The position numbers and the translations under genes were made by a program. A DNA stretch of 64,000 nucleotides from Vibrio celticus (GTDB taxonomy: Bacteria > Pseudomonadota > Gammaproteobacteria > Enterobacterales > Vibrionaceae). The notes under the pieces were generated by a model. It saw only the letters and a program-made list of their open reading frames with translations, was not told where the DNA came from and did no database searches. The first letter of the stretch is position 1, and each line of letters begins with the position of its first letter. Shown piece after piece: positions 17,739 to 26,065 of this stretch. The stretch covers positions 1,054,001 to 1,118,000 of the forward strand of contig NZ_AP025464.1 in assembly GCF_024347335.1 (NCBI RefSeq), read 5' to 3'.

Positions 17739-18794
17739 TTATAATTCAACCTCAACATCTGACTGAATCGAGCTTGAACATGCGAGCACGTACCCCTGCT
17801 CAATCTGTTCTGGCGTCAATGTCTCTTGGCTGCTTGATTCCACAGACCCTTTGGTCACTTTGCATTTACACGAACCACAAATACCGCTGCGACAAGCGAT
17901 GATAATTGGAACGCCTGCTTTTTCTAATGAATCCGCCAATGGTGTACCAGTTTCCGCTTCAACTTCAGCTCCGAACGCTGGCACAAATACCTTAACAGCA
18001 CTATTCGTATCGTCAGCAACTTCGGCTTTTGACGCTTCTGATTGAGCATTCTGAGTAGCAGGAGTGAAGCTTTCTTGATAGAAGTTATCCATGTTGAACT
18101 CAAGTTCTTTCAGATAACTTTCAATGTCTTGCATGAAGCCTACAGGCCCACACAGGTAAACCGTTCTCTCTAAGATATCTGGGCTCAGTTTCACTAACCA
18201 GTTTTTATCTAAACGACCTTGAGAAGCCGTTGTTCCTTCGTTGTCTTTTAGCAGCAGTTTTAAGTTGAAATTCGCATGTAATTCATCGAGCTGATGAAGT
18301 TCTTGAAAGTAGATAGTCTCAAGCTTGTTGCGTGCCATGTGGACGAAATCAATCTCGATGTCACTGCCTTGAGACAGCCAATACTTGACCATCGCCATTA
18401 CTGGTGTGATACCACAGCCTGCACTCACTAGCGTTACTTTCTTTGTCGCCGTTGGCATACAATCAATACAGTTAAACGCGCCTGCCGGCTTCAACACTGA
18501 AACCTCATCACCTTCATCAAGCTCATCAACAATAAAGTTCGAAACCAAGCCACCTTCCACACGCTTGACCGTCAACTTCAGACGGTTATCTTCCGGGCAA
18601 GAAGCCACTGAATAAGCACGGTAATCCGTTTTCGTCGGCATATCTAAACCCAGAGTAATAAATTGCCCAGGCTTAAAATTAAAATGTAAGTCTTGTGGAA
18701 TGCTGCCAAGCTCAAAGCTGACCGTATCTGGCGTCTCATGCCATTTCTTTAAACACACTAAATTGATTGAATCGCTATCCGACCATGCATACAT
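17739..18794 (-). CDS. hcr: NADH oxidoreductase Hcr (HCP reductase)
   Basis: A 351-residue flavoprotein with three modules: an FAD-binding ferredoxin-reductase barrel (RAYSVASCPEDNRLKLTVKRVEGG), an NAD-binding domain (VSAGCGITPVMAMV, YLCGPVGFMQDIE) and a C-terminal plant-type [2Fe-2S] domain with C-R-S-G-I-C-G-S-C and the distant LACS cysteine. It passes electrons from NADH to the hybrid-cluster protein. It lies downstream of hcp on the same strand, separated by a strong hairpin that should act as a partial terminator, so hcr is probably made at a lower level than hcp. Confidence 0.93.
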   Translation of the reverse strand: MYAWSDSDSINLVCLKKWHETPDTVSFELGSIPQDLHFNFKPGQFITLGLDMPTKTDYRAYSVASCPEDNRLKLTVKRVEGGLVSNFIVDELDEGDEVSVLKPAGAFNCIDCMPTATKKVTLVSAGCGITPVMAMVKYWLSQGSDIEIDFVHMARNKLETIYFQELHQLDELHANFNLKLLLKDNEGTTASQGRLDKNWLVKLSPDILERTVYLCGPVGFMQDIESYLKELEFNMDNFYQESFTPATQNAQSEASKAEVADDTNSAVKVFVPAFGAEVEAETGTPLADSLEKAGVPIIIACRSGICGSCKCKVTKGSVESSSQETLTPEQIEQGYVLACSSSIQSDVEVEL

Positions 18795-18847
18795 AGTTCG
18801 TGTACCTTGCTAATGACTAGATGATTAAATGATTAAGGATTTAAATC

Positions 18848-18900
18848 GAAAAAGCCCCGCCGTTGTCTGTTTTTGAAAAACGTCACAACAACGGGGCTTC
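18848..18900 (-). terminator. Hairpin terminator/attenuator between hcp and hcr
   Basis: GCCCCG with the following CGTTGT pairs with ACAACAACGGGGC at 18885-18897. On the minus strand the hairpin is followed by TTTTTC. It lies in the 119-bp hcp-hcr gap and would limit hcr readthrough. Confidence 0.8.
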
Positions 18901-18913
18901 AGGTTGGCTTAAA

Positions 18914-20575
18914 TTAAGCCGCTAAGATTGTTTTAAGATCTTGCTCTGGCGTTGAGATAGAACGCATATCGAACTCGTCTTGAATAATCTTTAGTAGGTT
19001 TTCTGTTAGGAACGCTGGCGCTGTTGGGCCTGTGTAGATGCCTTTCACACCAAGAGCAAACAGAGTAAGCAGGATAACGATCGCTTTTTGCTCGAACCAA
19101 GAAAGAACAAGTGTTAGAGGCAGTTCGTTGATGCCGCAGTCAAACTCTTTAGACAGTGCTAAAGCAAGCTGAATAGCAGAGTAAGCATCGTTACATTGAC
19201 CAACATCTAACAGACGTGGGATACCGTTAATATCGCCAAATTGGTTCTTATTAAAACGGAATTTACCACATGCCAAGGTCAGGATTACTGAATCTTCTGG
19301 TGCTTGAGCTGTGAAATCTGTGTAGTAACTACGCTCAGATTTGTCGCCGTCACAACCACCGACTAAGAAGAAGTGCTTAATGTTGCCTTCTTTCACTTGC
19401 TCAACAACCGCAGGCGCTGCTTCCATCAGTGCGTTACGACCAAAGCCAACAGTGATCATTTGCTCGATCTCGTCATGCTTGAAGCCTTCTTGTGCAAGAG
19501 CACAATCGATCACAGCGCTGAAATCGTCACCTTCAAGGTGAGCAACACCCGGCCAGCCAACGATGCTACGCGTAAATAGACGGTCAGCGTATGAGCCTAC
19601 ATCAGGGTTAAGCAAACAGTTAGATGTCATTACGATCGCACCAGGGAAGTTCGCAAATTCTTTTTGCTGATTCTGCCAAGCGCTGCCGTAGTTACCCGCA
19701 AGGTGTGGGTACTTGTTCAGTTCAGGGTAACCGTGTGCAGGTAGCATCTCACCGTTGGTGTAAACGTTAATGCCCTTGCCCTCTGTTTGTTGAAGGATCT
19801 TTTCTAGGTCATGCAGGTCGTGACCAGAAACAAGGATACAGTGACCTTTCTTCGTCTTCACATTCACGGTTGTTGGTTGAGGGTGACCAAATGTATCTGT
19901 CTCGCCCTTATCCAGCATTTCCATTACTTTGTAGTTCATTAAGCCAATCTGCATAGACGTATCTAACAGTTGTTTTAGGTCTGATGGGTCTGTACCTAGG
20001 AACGCCATGATTTCGTGGTATTCAGCAAAAATAGCATTGTCAGTTTGACCAAGAACACGTGCGTGCTCCATGTACGCTGCCGCACCTTTTAAGCCGTATA
20101 GGCAAAGAAGGCGAAGACCAATCACATCTTCGTGTTGAGAGTCGTGACCGCGGTTTACCGCTGCTTGAGGGGCAAGCGCCAATAACTCTGACGAATCCGT
20201 TGGAAGATCGAAATGAGCAGCAGCAGAAAGCGCTGGGATCTCAAAACCGGTCAACGTAGCTGCCGCTCGAACTTGTTGTTCTAAACGCTGCTTAAACTCG
20301 TGAGATTGCTGAGCAAATTCGATGATGCGAGCAGGATCGAAGTTAACGTTCGTTAATGTTGCGAAAAATGCTTTTGGTGCCCATTCATCAATTTCAGTAT
20401 CAATAACATCACAAGCACGGCCTAAATTAGCCCAGAAAGAAACACCTTGAAGAGAATACACCAACACATCTTGAAGGTCTGACACTTCCGAGGTTTTACC
20501 ACACATACCTTGTGCGAAAGAACAGCCTTTTACAGTGGGTGTTTGAATGGTTTGTTCACATTGAATACAGAACAT
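18914..20575 (-). CDS. hcp: Hydroxylamine reductase / hybrid-cluster protein Hcp
   Basis: A 553-residue cytosolic hybrid-cluster protein. The N-terminal Cys3-x2-Cys6-x11-Cys18-x6-Cys25 motif binds the cubane cluster. The C-terminal part holds the hybrid Fe-S-O cluster ligands (VSGHDLHDLEK, MTSNCLLNP, VGGCDGDKSERSYY, LACGKFRFN, DVGQCNDAYSAI). Hcp reduces nitric oxide at low concentration and, in vitro, hydroxylamine. With hcr it forms the usual nitrosative-stress pair. The 5' leader can fold into nested hairpins, the outer one closing at the ribosome site (see 20575-20643). I could not find a clear NsrR or FNR box. Confidence 0.96.
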   Translation of the reverse strand: MFCIQCEQTIQTPTVKGCSFAQGMCGKTSEVSDLQDVLVYSLQGVSFWANLGRACDVIDTEIDEWAPKAFFATLTNVNFDPARIIEFAQQSHEFKQRLEQQVRAAATLTGFEIPALSAAAHFDLPTDSSELLALAPQAAVNRGHDSQHEDVIGLRLLCLYGLKGAAAYMEHARVLGQTDNAIFAEYHEIMAFLGTDPSDLKQLLDTSMQIGLMNYKVMEMLDKGETDTFGHPQPTTVNVKTKKGHCILVSGHDLHDLEKILQQTEGKGINVYTNGEMLPAHGYPELNKYPHLAGNYGSAWQNQQKEFANFPGAIVMTSNCLLNPDVGSYADRLFTRSIVGWPGVAHLEGDDFSAVIDCALAQEGFKHDEIEQMITVGFGRNALMEAAPAVVEQVKEGNIKHFFLVGGCDGDKSERSYYTDFTAQAPEDSVILTLACGKFRFNKNQFGDINGIPRLLDVGQCNDAYSAIQLALALSKEFDCGINELPLTLVLSWFEQKAIVILLTLFALGVKGIYTGPTAPAFLTENLLKIIQDEFDMRSISTPEQDLKTILAA

Positions 20576-20643
20576 ATAGGGGCTCCAGTAATTTTTATTA
20601 GCTGTAAGTGCTTTGCTTACAGTGACTTATTCCAACCCCTATA
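20575..20643 (-). promoter_or_regulatory. Nested inverted repeats in the hcp leader
   Basis: Outer arms TATAGGGG (20636-20643 on the minus strand) and CCCCTATA (20575-20582) are perfectly complementary over 8 bp; the latter overlaps the start codon and follows the GGAG ribosome site directly. Inner arms CTGTAAG (20602-20608) and CTTACAG (20616-20622) form a 7-bp hairpin. Either an RNA switch or overlapping operators would fit. Confidence 0.6.
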
Positions 20644-20848
20644 GAGCATCAACCGTGCCAACTTTTAACTCATTGATTTTATTAGACTTAGCTGTATTCC
20701 ATGTTTTTAGTGCGTGATTATGACTACATATAAACTCACCAAGAGCACACATCCGTGTCATAGTGACTCTCCGAGATTAATTAACGGCGTTCATGTTTCG
20801 TTCAGAATAGAAGCGATAAAGTAACAACATAGAAAAAGAGGAATGAAT

Positions 20849-21079
20849 ATGAAAAATATATTAGTTACGATTGTTGCATTATTTACTGGCCTTTTGGCAC
20901 TATTCACAAGCTTGATCCTTGCTATTCCTTTGGCTATTGCAGCTTTAATCACTGGCAAGCGCATTCAGAATCAAATGAAGAAACAAGGTTTCGCAGCTCA
21001 TATGAACACTCGTCAGTCATCAACCCATGATGCCGGTGTTATTGAAGGCGAATACGAAGACCTTTCAAGCAGAAAATAA
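20849..21079 (+). CDS. Small single-helix membrane protein
   Basis: 76 residues if the ATG at 20849 is used. The upstream ATG at 20843 is only two bases from GAGG and too close for initiation, while 20849 is correctly spaced. The first ~35 residues are one or two hydrophobic helices (ILVTIVALFTGLLALFTSLILAIPLAIAALITG); the rest is a short polar tail with a basic start (KRIQNQMKKQGF) and acidic end. I recognise no family. It lies about 50 bp before the lipoprotein hydrolase and may be cotranscribed. Confidence 0.6.
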   Translation: MKNILVTIVALFTGLLALFTSLILAIPLAIAALITGKRIQNQMKKQGFAAHMNTRQSSTHDAGVIEGEYEDLSSRK

Positions 21080-21132
21080 TCTAAACTTCAGTTTCAGACA
21101 TAGTGAAAGCACAACAGAGACAAGATTACATA

Positions 21133-22296
21133 ATGCAAAGAAAGCCCCTCCTAGCACTGCTGGCCTTAACGACTTTAAGTCTCGTTGGTTGCTCCAACGA
21201 GACATCAATACCCGCTTACGAAACTTCTCCAGATTTGCCTAGCTATCAGCAAGACAGCTTTGATGCCTACGTCAATGACACCCAAGATTGGTTATTGAAA
21301 AACCGTGTGTTCATGACGGAAGACAAACAACTCGAGATCCAACTCAATTCGCCAACCGAGTATCAACCAACCTCGCCAAACGGAAAGGCAGTGTTACTGG
21401 TTCATGGATTAGGTGACTCACCCTACTCATTTAAAGACATCGCTACCCATTTGGCTGAGCAAGGTTACTTAGTGAGAACCGTGTTACTGCCGGGTCACGG
21501 TAGTCGCGTGGGTGACTTAATGCAGCCGAGCCTAGAAGATTGGCAAGGTGTGGTAGCTCATCATACGAAGTTACTTGAGCAAGAGTATGATTCTGTTTGG
21601 CTAGGCGGCTATTCAACCGGCGCGAATCTCGTGACTTCACAGGCGATGCATGATCCAAAGATCTCTGGGTTACTGTTGTTCTCCCCTGCGTTTCAACCGA
21701 GCTCGTCAGCCGTTCAATATGCAGAGCTAGCGAGCTACTTTGTCACTTGGGCCGATCAAGATCCTGAAGATAATGTGCTGCGTTACAACTCACTGCCAAT
21801 GAACGGTGCATCGGTTTACTACGAGACATCAGAAGTCGTACGTGATGACTTACAAGATAAACACTTCGATAAACCAGTGTTTATTATGATGAGTGAAGGC
21901 GACAGCGTGATTGACACCAATTACGTTCAGCAAGCCTTTACTGAATCTATGCCGAATCCAAACAATGTGCTGGTTTGGCAAGGAGAGACGACTCTCGAGG
22001 ATCCTCGCGCTGTTCAGTACAGCATGAAAATTCCAGATCAGCGTATCTCGAACGGATCTCACATGGGCTTGCTGTTCTCACCAAGCAACCCTTACTACGG
22101 AATCAATGGTAGCGAGAAGATCTGCTCTAATGGTCAGGCTGAAGGCTTTGAAGAACAATGTAATGCAACCAGTGAAGTTTGGTACTCAGCATGGGGCTAT
22201 CGCGAGGAAGGGAAGAACCATGCGCGTTTGACCTACAACCCCTACTTCTCAGATTCTATGGCGAAGTTAGATGCCGTGCTGAATTCTGAAGGCTAA
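21133..22296 (+). CDS. Alpha/beta-hydrolase lipoprotein
   Basis: 387 residues from the ATG at 21133. A GTG at 21103 would add ten charged residues before the signal. The N-terminus MQRKPLLALLALTTLSLVGC ends in a lipobox (LVGC), so the protein is a lipoprotein. The fold is alpha/beta hydrolase: oxyanion-type VLLVHGLGDSPYSF, nucleophile Ser in GYSTG, acid Asp in MSEGDSVID and His in SNGSHMGLL. It resembles esterase/monoacylglycerol lipase-like proteins; the substrate is unknown. The +2 residue after the lipid-linked Cys is Ser, compatible with outer-membrane sorting. A strong bidirectional terminator follows. Confidence 0.82.
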   Translation: MQRKPLLALLALTTLSLVGCSNETSIPAYETSPDLPSYQQDSFDAYVNDTQDWLLKNRVFMTEDKQLEIQLNSPTEYQPTSPNGKAVLLVHGLGDSPYSFKDIATHLAEQGYLVRTVLLPGHGSRVGDLMQPSLEDWQGVVAHHTKLLEQEYDSVWLGGYSTGANLVTSQAMHDPKISGLLLFSPAFQPSSSAVQYAELASYFVTWADQDPEDNVLRYNSLPMNGASVYYETSEVVRDDLQDKHFDKPVFIMMSEGDSVIDTNYVQQAFTESMPNPNNVLVWQGETTLEDPRAVQYSMKIPDQRISNGSHMGLLFSPSNPYYGINGSEKICSNGQAEGFEEQCNATSEVWYSAWGYREEGKNHARLTYNPYFSDSMAKLDAVLNSEG

Positions 22297-22333
22297 CAAG
22301 CTCAAACCTGTCGAAGCCAATCCATAGAAATCA

Positions 22334-22370
22334 AAAAGGCTCACTAGATAACGTCTAGTGAGCCTTTTTT
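22334..22370. terminator. Bidirectional rho-independent terminator
   Basis: AAAAAGGCTCACTAGA pairs with TCTAGTGAGCCTTTTTT around a short loop. A and T runs flank it on both sides, so it serves the lipoprotein gene and the convergent LysE-family gene. Confidence 0.93.
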
Positions 22371-22411
22371 AATGAGTATCGTTTCTCGTAACTTACTCTT
22401 ATCGCTTACTG

Positions 22412-23029
22412 CTATATCGTCCACACCACACGAACAGCAAGCAGGATCAACACCAAACCTGATAGTCGGTCAATCAGCTGCGCCTTTGAGCGAATACGTT
22501 CAACAATCAACGGGCTAGATAGCACCAAGGTGATAAAAGTGTACCAAAGGCCGTCGACAATCAACGGCGTTGAGACAATGATCACTTGATTGGTCAGTTC
22601 ATTACCTAATGCAACAAATTGGCTGAACAGAGCGATGAAGAACAGCGCAATCTTTGGGCTTAAGATAGAGATCAAGAAAGCCTCGCGAGCAGACTGCATG
22701 TAACTCATCTTTTCCCCCGCCTCTAATTTCGCGGCAACACCACCTTTCGAACGTAACGCGTTTACGCCGAGATAAAGCAGATACGCAGCACCCGCTAAAC
22801 TAATACCTTTGAACAACATTGGTGATTGCTCAAGCACAACGGCCAAACCAACAATGGTTGCGAACGCATAAATACCGATACCAGCAGCATGCGACCAAGC
22901 TGCGATAAGTCCGTTCATGCGGCCACCAGCCAAGCTGTGCTTAGCGATCATCGCCAAACTCGGGCCCGGAGACATTGCACCCAACAAGCAAATCGCTAAT
23001 AAAGAAAACCAAATTGTTACTGTCATCAT
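22412..23029 (-). CDS. LysE/RhtB-family amino-acid exporter
   Basis: A 205-residue membrane protein with six helices and the family signature LLGAMSPGPSLAMIAKHSLAGGRMNGL near residues 15-40, followed by NALRSKGG and LISILSPKIALFFIALFSQFV. RhtB-like proteins export amino acids or derivatives such as homoserine, threonine or leucine using the proton gradient; the substrate is not readable. ATG codons at 23029 and 23026 are both possible. The neighbourhood (LysR, Lrp, YjeH) points to amino-acid export control. Confidence 0.9.
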   Translation of the reverse strand: MMTVTIWFSLLAICLLGAMSPGPSLAMIAKHSLAGGRMNGLIAAWSHAAGIGIYAFATIVGLAVVLEQSPMLFKGISLAGAAYLLYLGVNALRSKGGVAAKLEAGEKMSYMQSAREAFLISILSPKIALFFIALFSQFVALGNELTNQVIIVSTPLIVDGLWYTFITLVLSSPLIVERIRSKAQLIDRLSGLVLILLAVRVVWTI

Positions 23030-23153
23030 TCCATTCCTAGTAAAATAAAGCGTTCCAGCTGAACACTCTACGCTTAATACTCAATACTTGGCACTTACCA
23101 TAATCCGCAGAACGTATCATTTGAAATCAAAGGTTATCATTACACTTATGATT

Positions 23154-24074
23154 TCAAATCATACTGATATTGTAACTCGACTTTTTCATGGCTTGGAATG
23201 CCTTTTCTCTCGCCCATTTGTGGGCAGAGTCGTTGTCATATTTAGGGTGCCACATTAACCAATAGGTATGCATTTCCGTATCAAACGGCAAAGAAAAGTA
23301 GGTAGTATCGAGGTGTCGACCTAGGTTATAGGCGATATGTTCCGGCACAATCATCAGGTAATCGTCTTGCATCAATACAGTACCAGCCGACGAAAAGAAC
23401 GGAACCTGTAGCGCGACTCTTCGCTTAAGTCCTTGCTTCTTCAATGCTATGTCCGCGTAGCTGTCTTTATCTCCGCCCCCCGTCACCTTTATGTGAGAGT
23501 AGTTAACAATGTCTTCTGCACTCAAAACCACTTGTTGAGCTATTGGGTGAGACTTGCGCATCAAACACACCGACTTGTCTTCACCAAGTTTGATGCTTGA
23601 AACATGCTCTGGCTTTGTGGGAAACATACTAGAAGCTAAGTGGATCCCCGACTCGTTCAGTGCTTCAAGGTAGTTTGGCTGCCACAGGCGATAAGCCAAA
23701 TTGATGTTCGGCGCTTCAGCGGACACCTCTGCCACAATCACAGGAAGAATATACTGAGCCACATAATCACTCGAAGACAACACCAACTCACCTTGCCAGT
23801 CTCGTGGCTCAAAGGGTTTATCGTCTAACAGGTGATCAAACTCTCCAAGCAAGTCATCGAGCTTATCTTTAAGCTGAAGAGCACGATTAGTAGGAACCAG
23901 TTTGTTACCATCACGAACCAACAAAGGATCGCCACACAAATTTCTTAGCTGGCTAAGTTGGCGGCTAACCGCTGACTGTGTAATATGCAAGCGTTGAGCT
24001 GCGCGGCTGACATGACACTCTTCTAGAAGTACATGCAGCGAACGCAGTAGGTTTAAGTTGATATTGCCTAACAT
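23154..24074 (-). CDS. LysR-family transcriptional regulator
   Basis: 306 residues with an N-terminal winged helix (LNLLRSLHVLLEECHVSRAAQRLHITQSAVSRQLSQLR, residues about 6-45, then LLVRDGNKLVPT) and a periplasmic-binding-like effector domain. It overlaps the upstream Lrp gene by seven bases (ATGTTAG), so the two are one transcription unit. The LysE-family exporter follows 125 bp downstream on the same strand and is a candidate target. The effector is unknown. Confidence 0.9.
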   Translation of the reverse strand: MLGNINLNLLRSLHVLLEECHVSRAAQRLHITQSAVSRQLSQLRNLCGDPLLVRDGNKLVPTNRALQLKDKLDDLLGEFDHLLDDKPFEPRDWQGELVLSSSDYVAQYILPVIVAEVSAEAPNINLAYRLWQPNYLEALNESGIHLASSMFPTKPEHVSSIKLGEDKSVCLMRKSHPIAQQVVLSAEDIVNYSHIKVTGGGDKDSYADIALKKQGLKRRVALQVPFFSSAGTVLMQDDYLMIVPEHIAYNLGRHLDTTYFSLPFDTEMHTYWLMWHPKYDNDSAHKWAREKAFQAMKKSSYNISMI

Positions 24075-24529
24075 GGATGTACCGTCGGATTCAGTTTGTT
24101 AAAAAACTCGGTAAGCACAGTATGAGTCATTAGGTGACGCAGATCTGGATAGCTCTGCAGTTGGTCGCGAACTTGATTTAAACGCTCCATGCTTTCCACT
24201 TCAACGTACAGCATCATATCCGTCTCACCGCTGATCGAGTGACACCACTGCACACCATCAATACTCTGGATTCGTTGCGCGTAGGACTCACAACTATGGT
24301 CGCTGCTCGACATGTCGAACTTCAACAAAATATAAGCACACACATTCTTCGTTTGATTGGGTTCTGTCACTTGAGCGCAGTAGCCCGTAATCACTTTATC
24401 GCTTTCCAGTTTCTTGATTCTGGCGTTCACCGCCGAGCGCGAGAGACTGACATCTCGTGCGATATCACTCACTGAGCATCGAGCGTTGGTTTTGAGAATA
24501 TCCAAAATCTGGCGATCAAATTTATCCAT
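24068..24529 (-). CDS. Lrp/AsnC-family transcriptional regulator
   Basis: 153 residues from ATG 24529; the frame opens 6 codons earlier, but MDKFDRQILDILKTNARCSVSDIARDVSLSRSAVNARIKKLE is the classic family start. A RAM (amino-acid binding) domain follows (YILLKFDM..., IQSIDGVQWCHSISGETDMMLYVEVESME). It senses amino acids and regulates transport or metabolism genes. It is divergent from the YjeH-type exporter with a shared 254-bp upstream region and translationally coupled to the LysR gene, suggesting this pair regulates the exporter. Confidence 0.9.
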   Translation of the reverse strand: MDKFDRQILDILKTNARCSVSDIARDVSLSRSAVNARIKKLESDKVITGYCAQVTEPNQTKNVCAYILLKFDMSSSDHSCESYAQRIQSIDGVQWCHSISGETDMMLYVEVESMERLNQVRDQLQSYPDLRHLMTHTVLTEFFNKLNPTVHPC

Positions 24530-24783
24530 ACTTCTGATTCTTTCCACTTATTGTTCTATTTATAACGCCTAATTTGACACAACTTTCCTACTTATAACAG
24601 CCATTATGACAGCCGACACTTTCACGCTTAATCGGATTAATACCGTTAAAATGACGGTGTCTTACGACGTTTCGCTAGCTGTATTATTGATGTCAACAAT
24701 GTATGCTCTCAATCATAACTTCTCACACACCAGAAGAAAGTTACTGGAAGACCGTGACCAGAATCAAATAGCTAGGAGAGCGA

Positions 24784-26049
24784 ATGACACAACTCAAACA
24801 AGAAATCACGCTTATTTCAGGAATCGGACAACTCTCGACGACCTTGCTAGGCACTGGATTATTTATGATCCCTGCGATCGCAGCAGGCATTGCAGGACAG
24901 TTGTCTCTTCTCGCTTGGTTAATCCTGTTTATCGCTATTTGCCCGATTGCACTAACCTTCGCAGCACTAGGAAAACGCTACCCGAATGCAGGTGGCACGG
25001 CCTACTTTGTGCGTCAGGCGTTTAGCGAGCGATTAGAAACAAGCGTGGCGTGGTTGTTTGTGAGTGTTATTCCTGTCGGTATTCCAGCGGCCATTGCACT
25101 GGCAGGTGGCTTTGCTCAACAATTGTTACCTGCGCCTCTCGACACACCACTTGGTGCTCAATCCTTTACCGTCGCCCTGCTTATTGCCGTCAATTTGATG
25201 GGCAGTAAATCTTCTGGCCGCTTACAAACGGTGATTGCGTTGTCGATTTTCGCCTTGGTTAGCGCTTTTGTTTGGAAAGCCGACATCACGGTAGCCAATG
25301 TTGCTCTTCCAGCCATCTCGTCCGATTCTATGTGGTCTATCGGCGCTGCGTTGGCTGTCATGTTTTGGTGCTTTGTCGGAATAGAAGCTTTTGCTCACAT
25401 GGGAGAGGAGTTCAAAAATCCACAACGTGACTTCCCAATCGCGATCATTGCAGGCTGTTTTGTTGCGGGGCTAGTGTATTGGGCTTGTTCAGTAGTGATT
25501 CTTAAACTGGGTGCTTACGGTTCACCTGAATTCGACGCTGCATCCATCCCTTGGGTAACAGAACAACTGTTTGGTAATGGCTTTAAGACCGTCATCAGCG
25601 TGCTGGGGTTCTTTGCTTGCTTTGCCAGCCTCAACCTTTACACACAAAGCCTGTCTCGGATGATCTGGGCTCAGGCTCGTCAACACACACCTACAAGTCG
25701 AATGGCTCAACTGAACAGCCGCGGCGTACCACTTTACCCAACGATAGCAATTGGCTTTGTCGTGCTTATCTCGTGTGTGATTGGTGAACTCTCTAACTTG
25801 GACCTTGAGTTCTTTCTCAAGCTCGCTAACGGTATTTTTGTTCTGGTTTATCTGCTCGCAATGTTAGCCGCTTGCCGATTACTAACAGGCGCATCTAGAT
25901 ACACAGCCATGCTTTCATTGGTCATCTGTACCTTGGTGTTTATCTGTTTAAGTTGGTCGATGCTCTATGCCGTGACTATTTTTGTGACATTGTCACTCCC
26001 TTGGCGAAAGTGGTTGGGTAAACCCACCGTTTCTGTCGACAAGCTGTAA
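24784..26049 (+). CDS. yjeH: Amino-acid exporter YjeH (APC family)
   Basis: A 421-residue membrane protein of the APC superfamily, with about 12 predicted helices and the YjeH start MTQLKQEITLISGIGQLSTTLLGTGLFMIPAIAAGIAGQ, then ALGKRYPNAGGTAYFVRQAF and WLFVSVIPVGIPAAIALAGGF. In E. coli YjeH exports methionine and branched-chain amino acids. GGAGAG precedes the ATG. The gene is divergent from the Lrp gene, and the shared upstream region probably carries Lrp-type sites, though I could not define them. Confidence 0.9.
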   Translation: MTQLKQEITLISGIGQLSTTLLGTGLFMIPAIAAGIAGQLSLLAWLILFIAICPIALTFAALGKRYPNAGGTAYFVRQAFSERLETSVAWLFVSVIPVGIPAAIALAGGFAQQLLPAPLDTPLGAQSFTVALLIAVNLMGSKSSGRLQTVIALSIFALVSAFVWKADITVANVALPAISSDSMWSIGAALAVMFWCFVGIEAFAHMGEEFKNPQRDFPIAIIAGCFVAGLVYWACSVVILKLGAYGSPEFDAASIPWVTEQLFGNGFKTVISVLGFFACFASLNLYTQSLSRMIWAQARQHTPTSRMAQLNSRGVPLYPTIAIGFVVLISCVIGELSNLDLEFFLKLANGIFVLVYLLAMLAACRLLTGASRYTAMLSLVICTLVFICLSWSMLYAVTIFVTLSLPWRKWLGKPTVSVDKL

Positions 26050-26065
26050 ACGATACCTACCAATA

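Noticed and set aside
24606..25025. 139-codon frame
   Set aside because: It overlaps the yjeH start in another frame and shows no domain.
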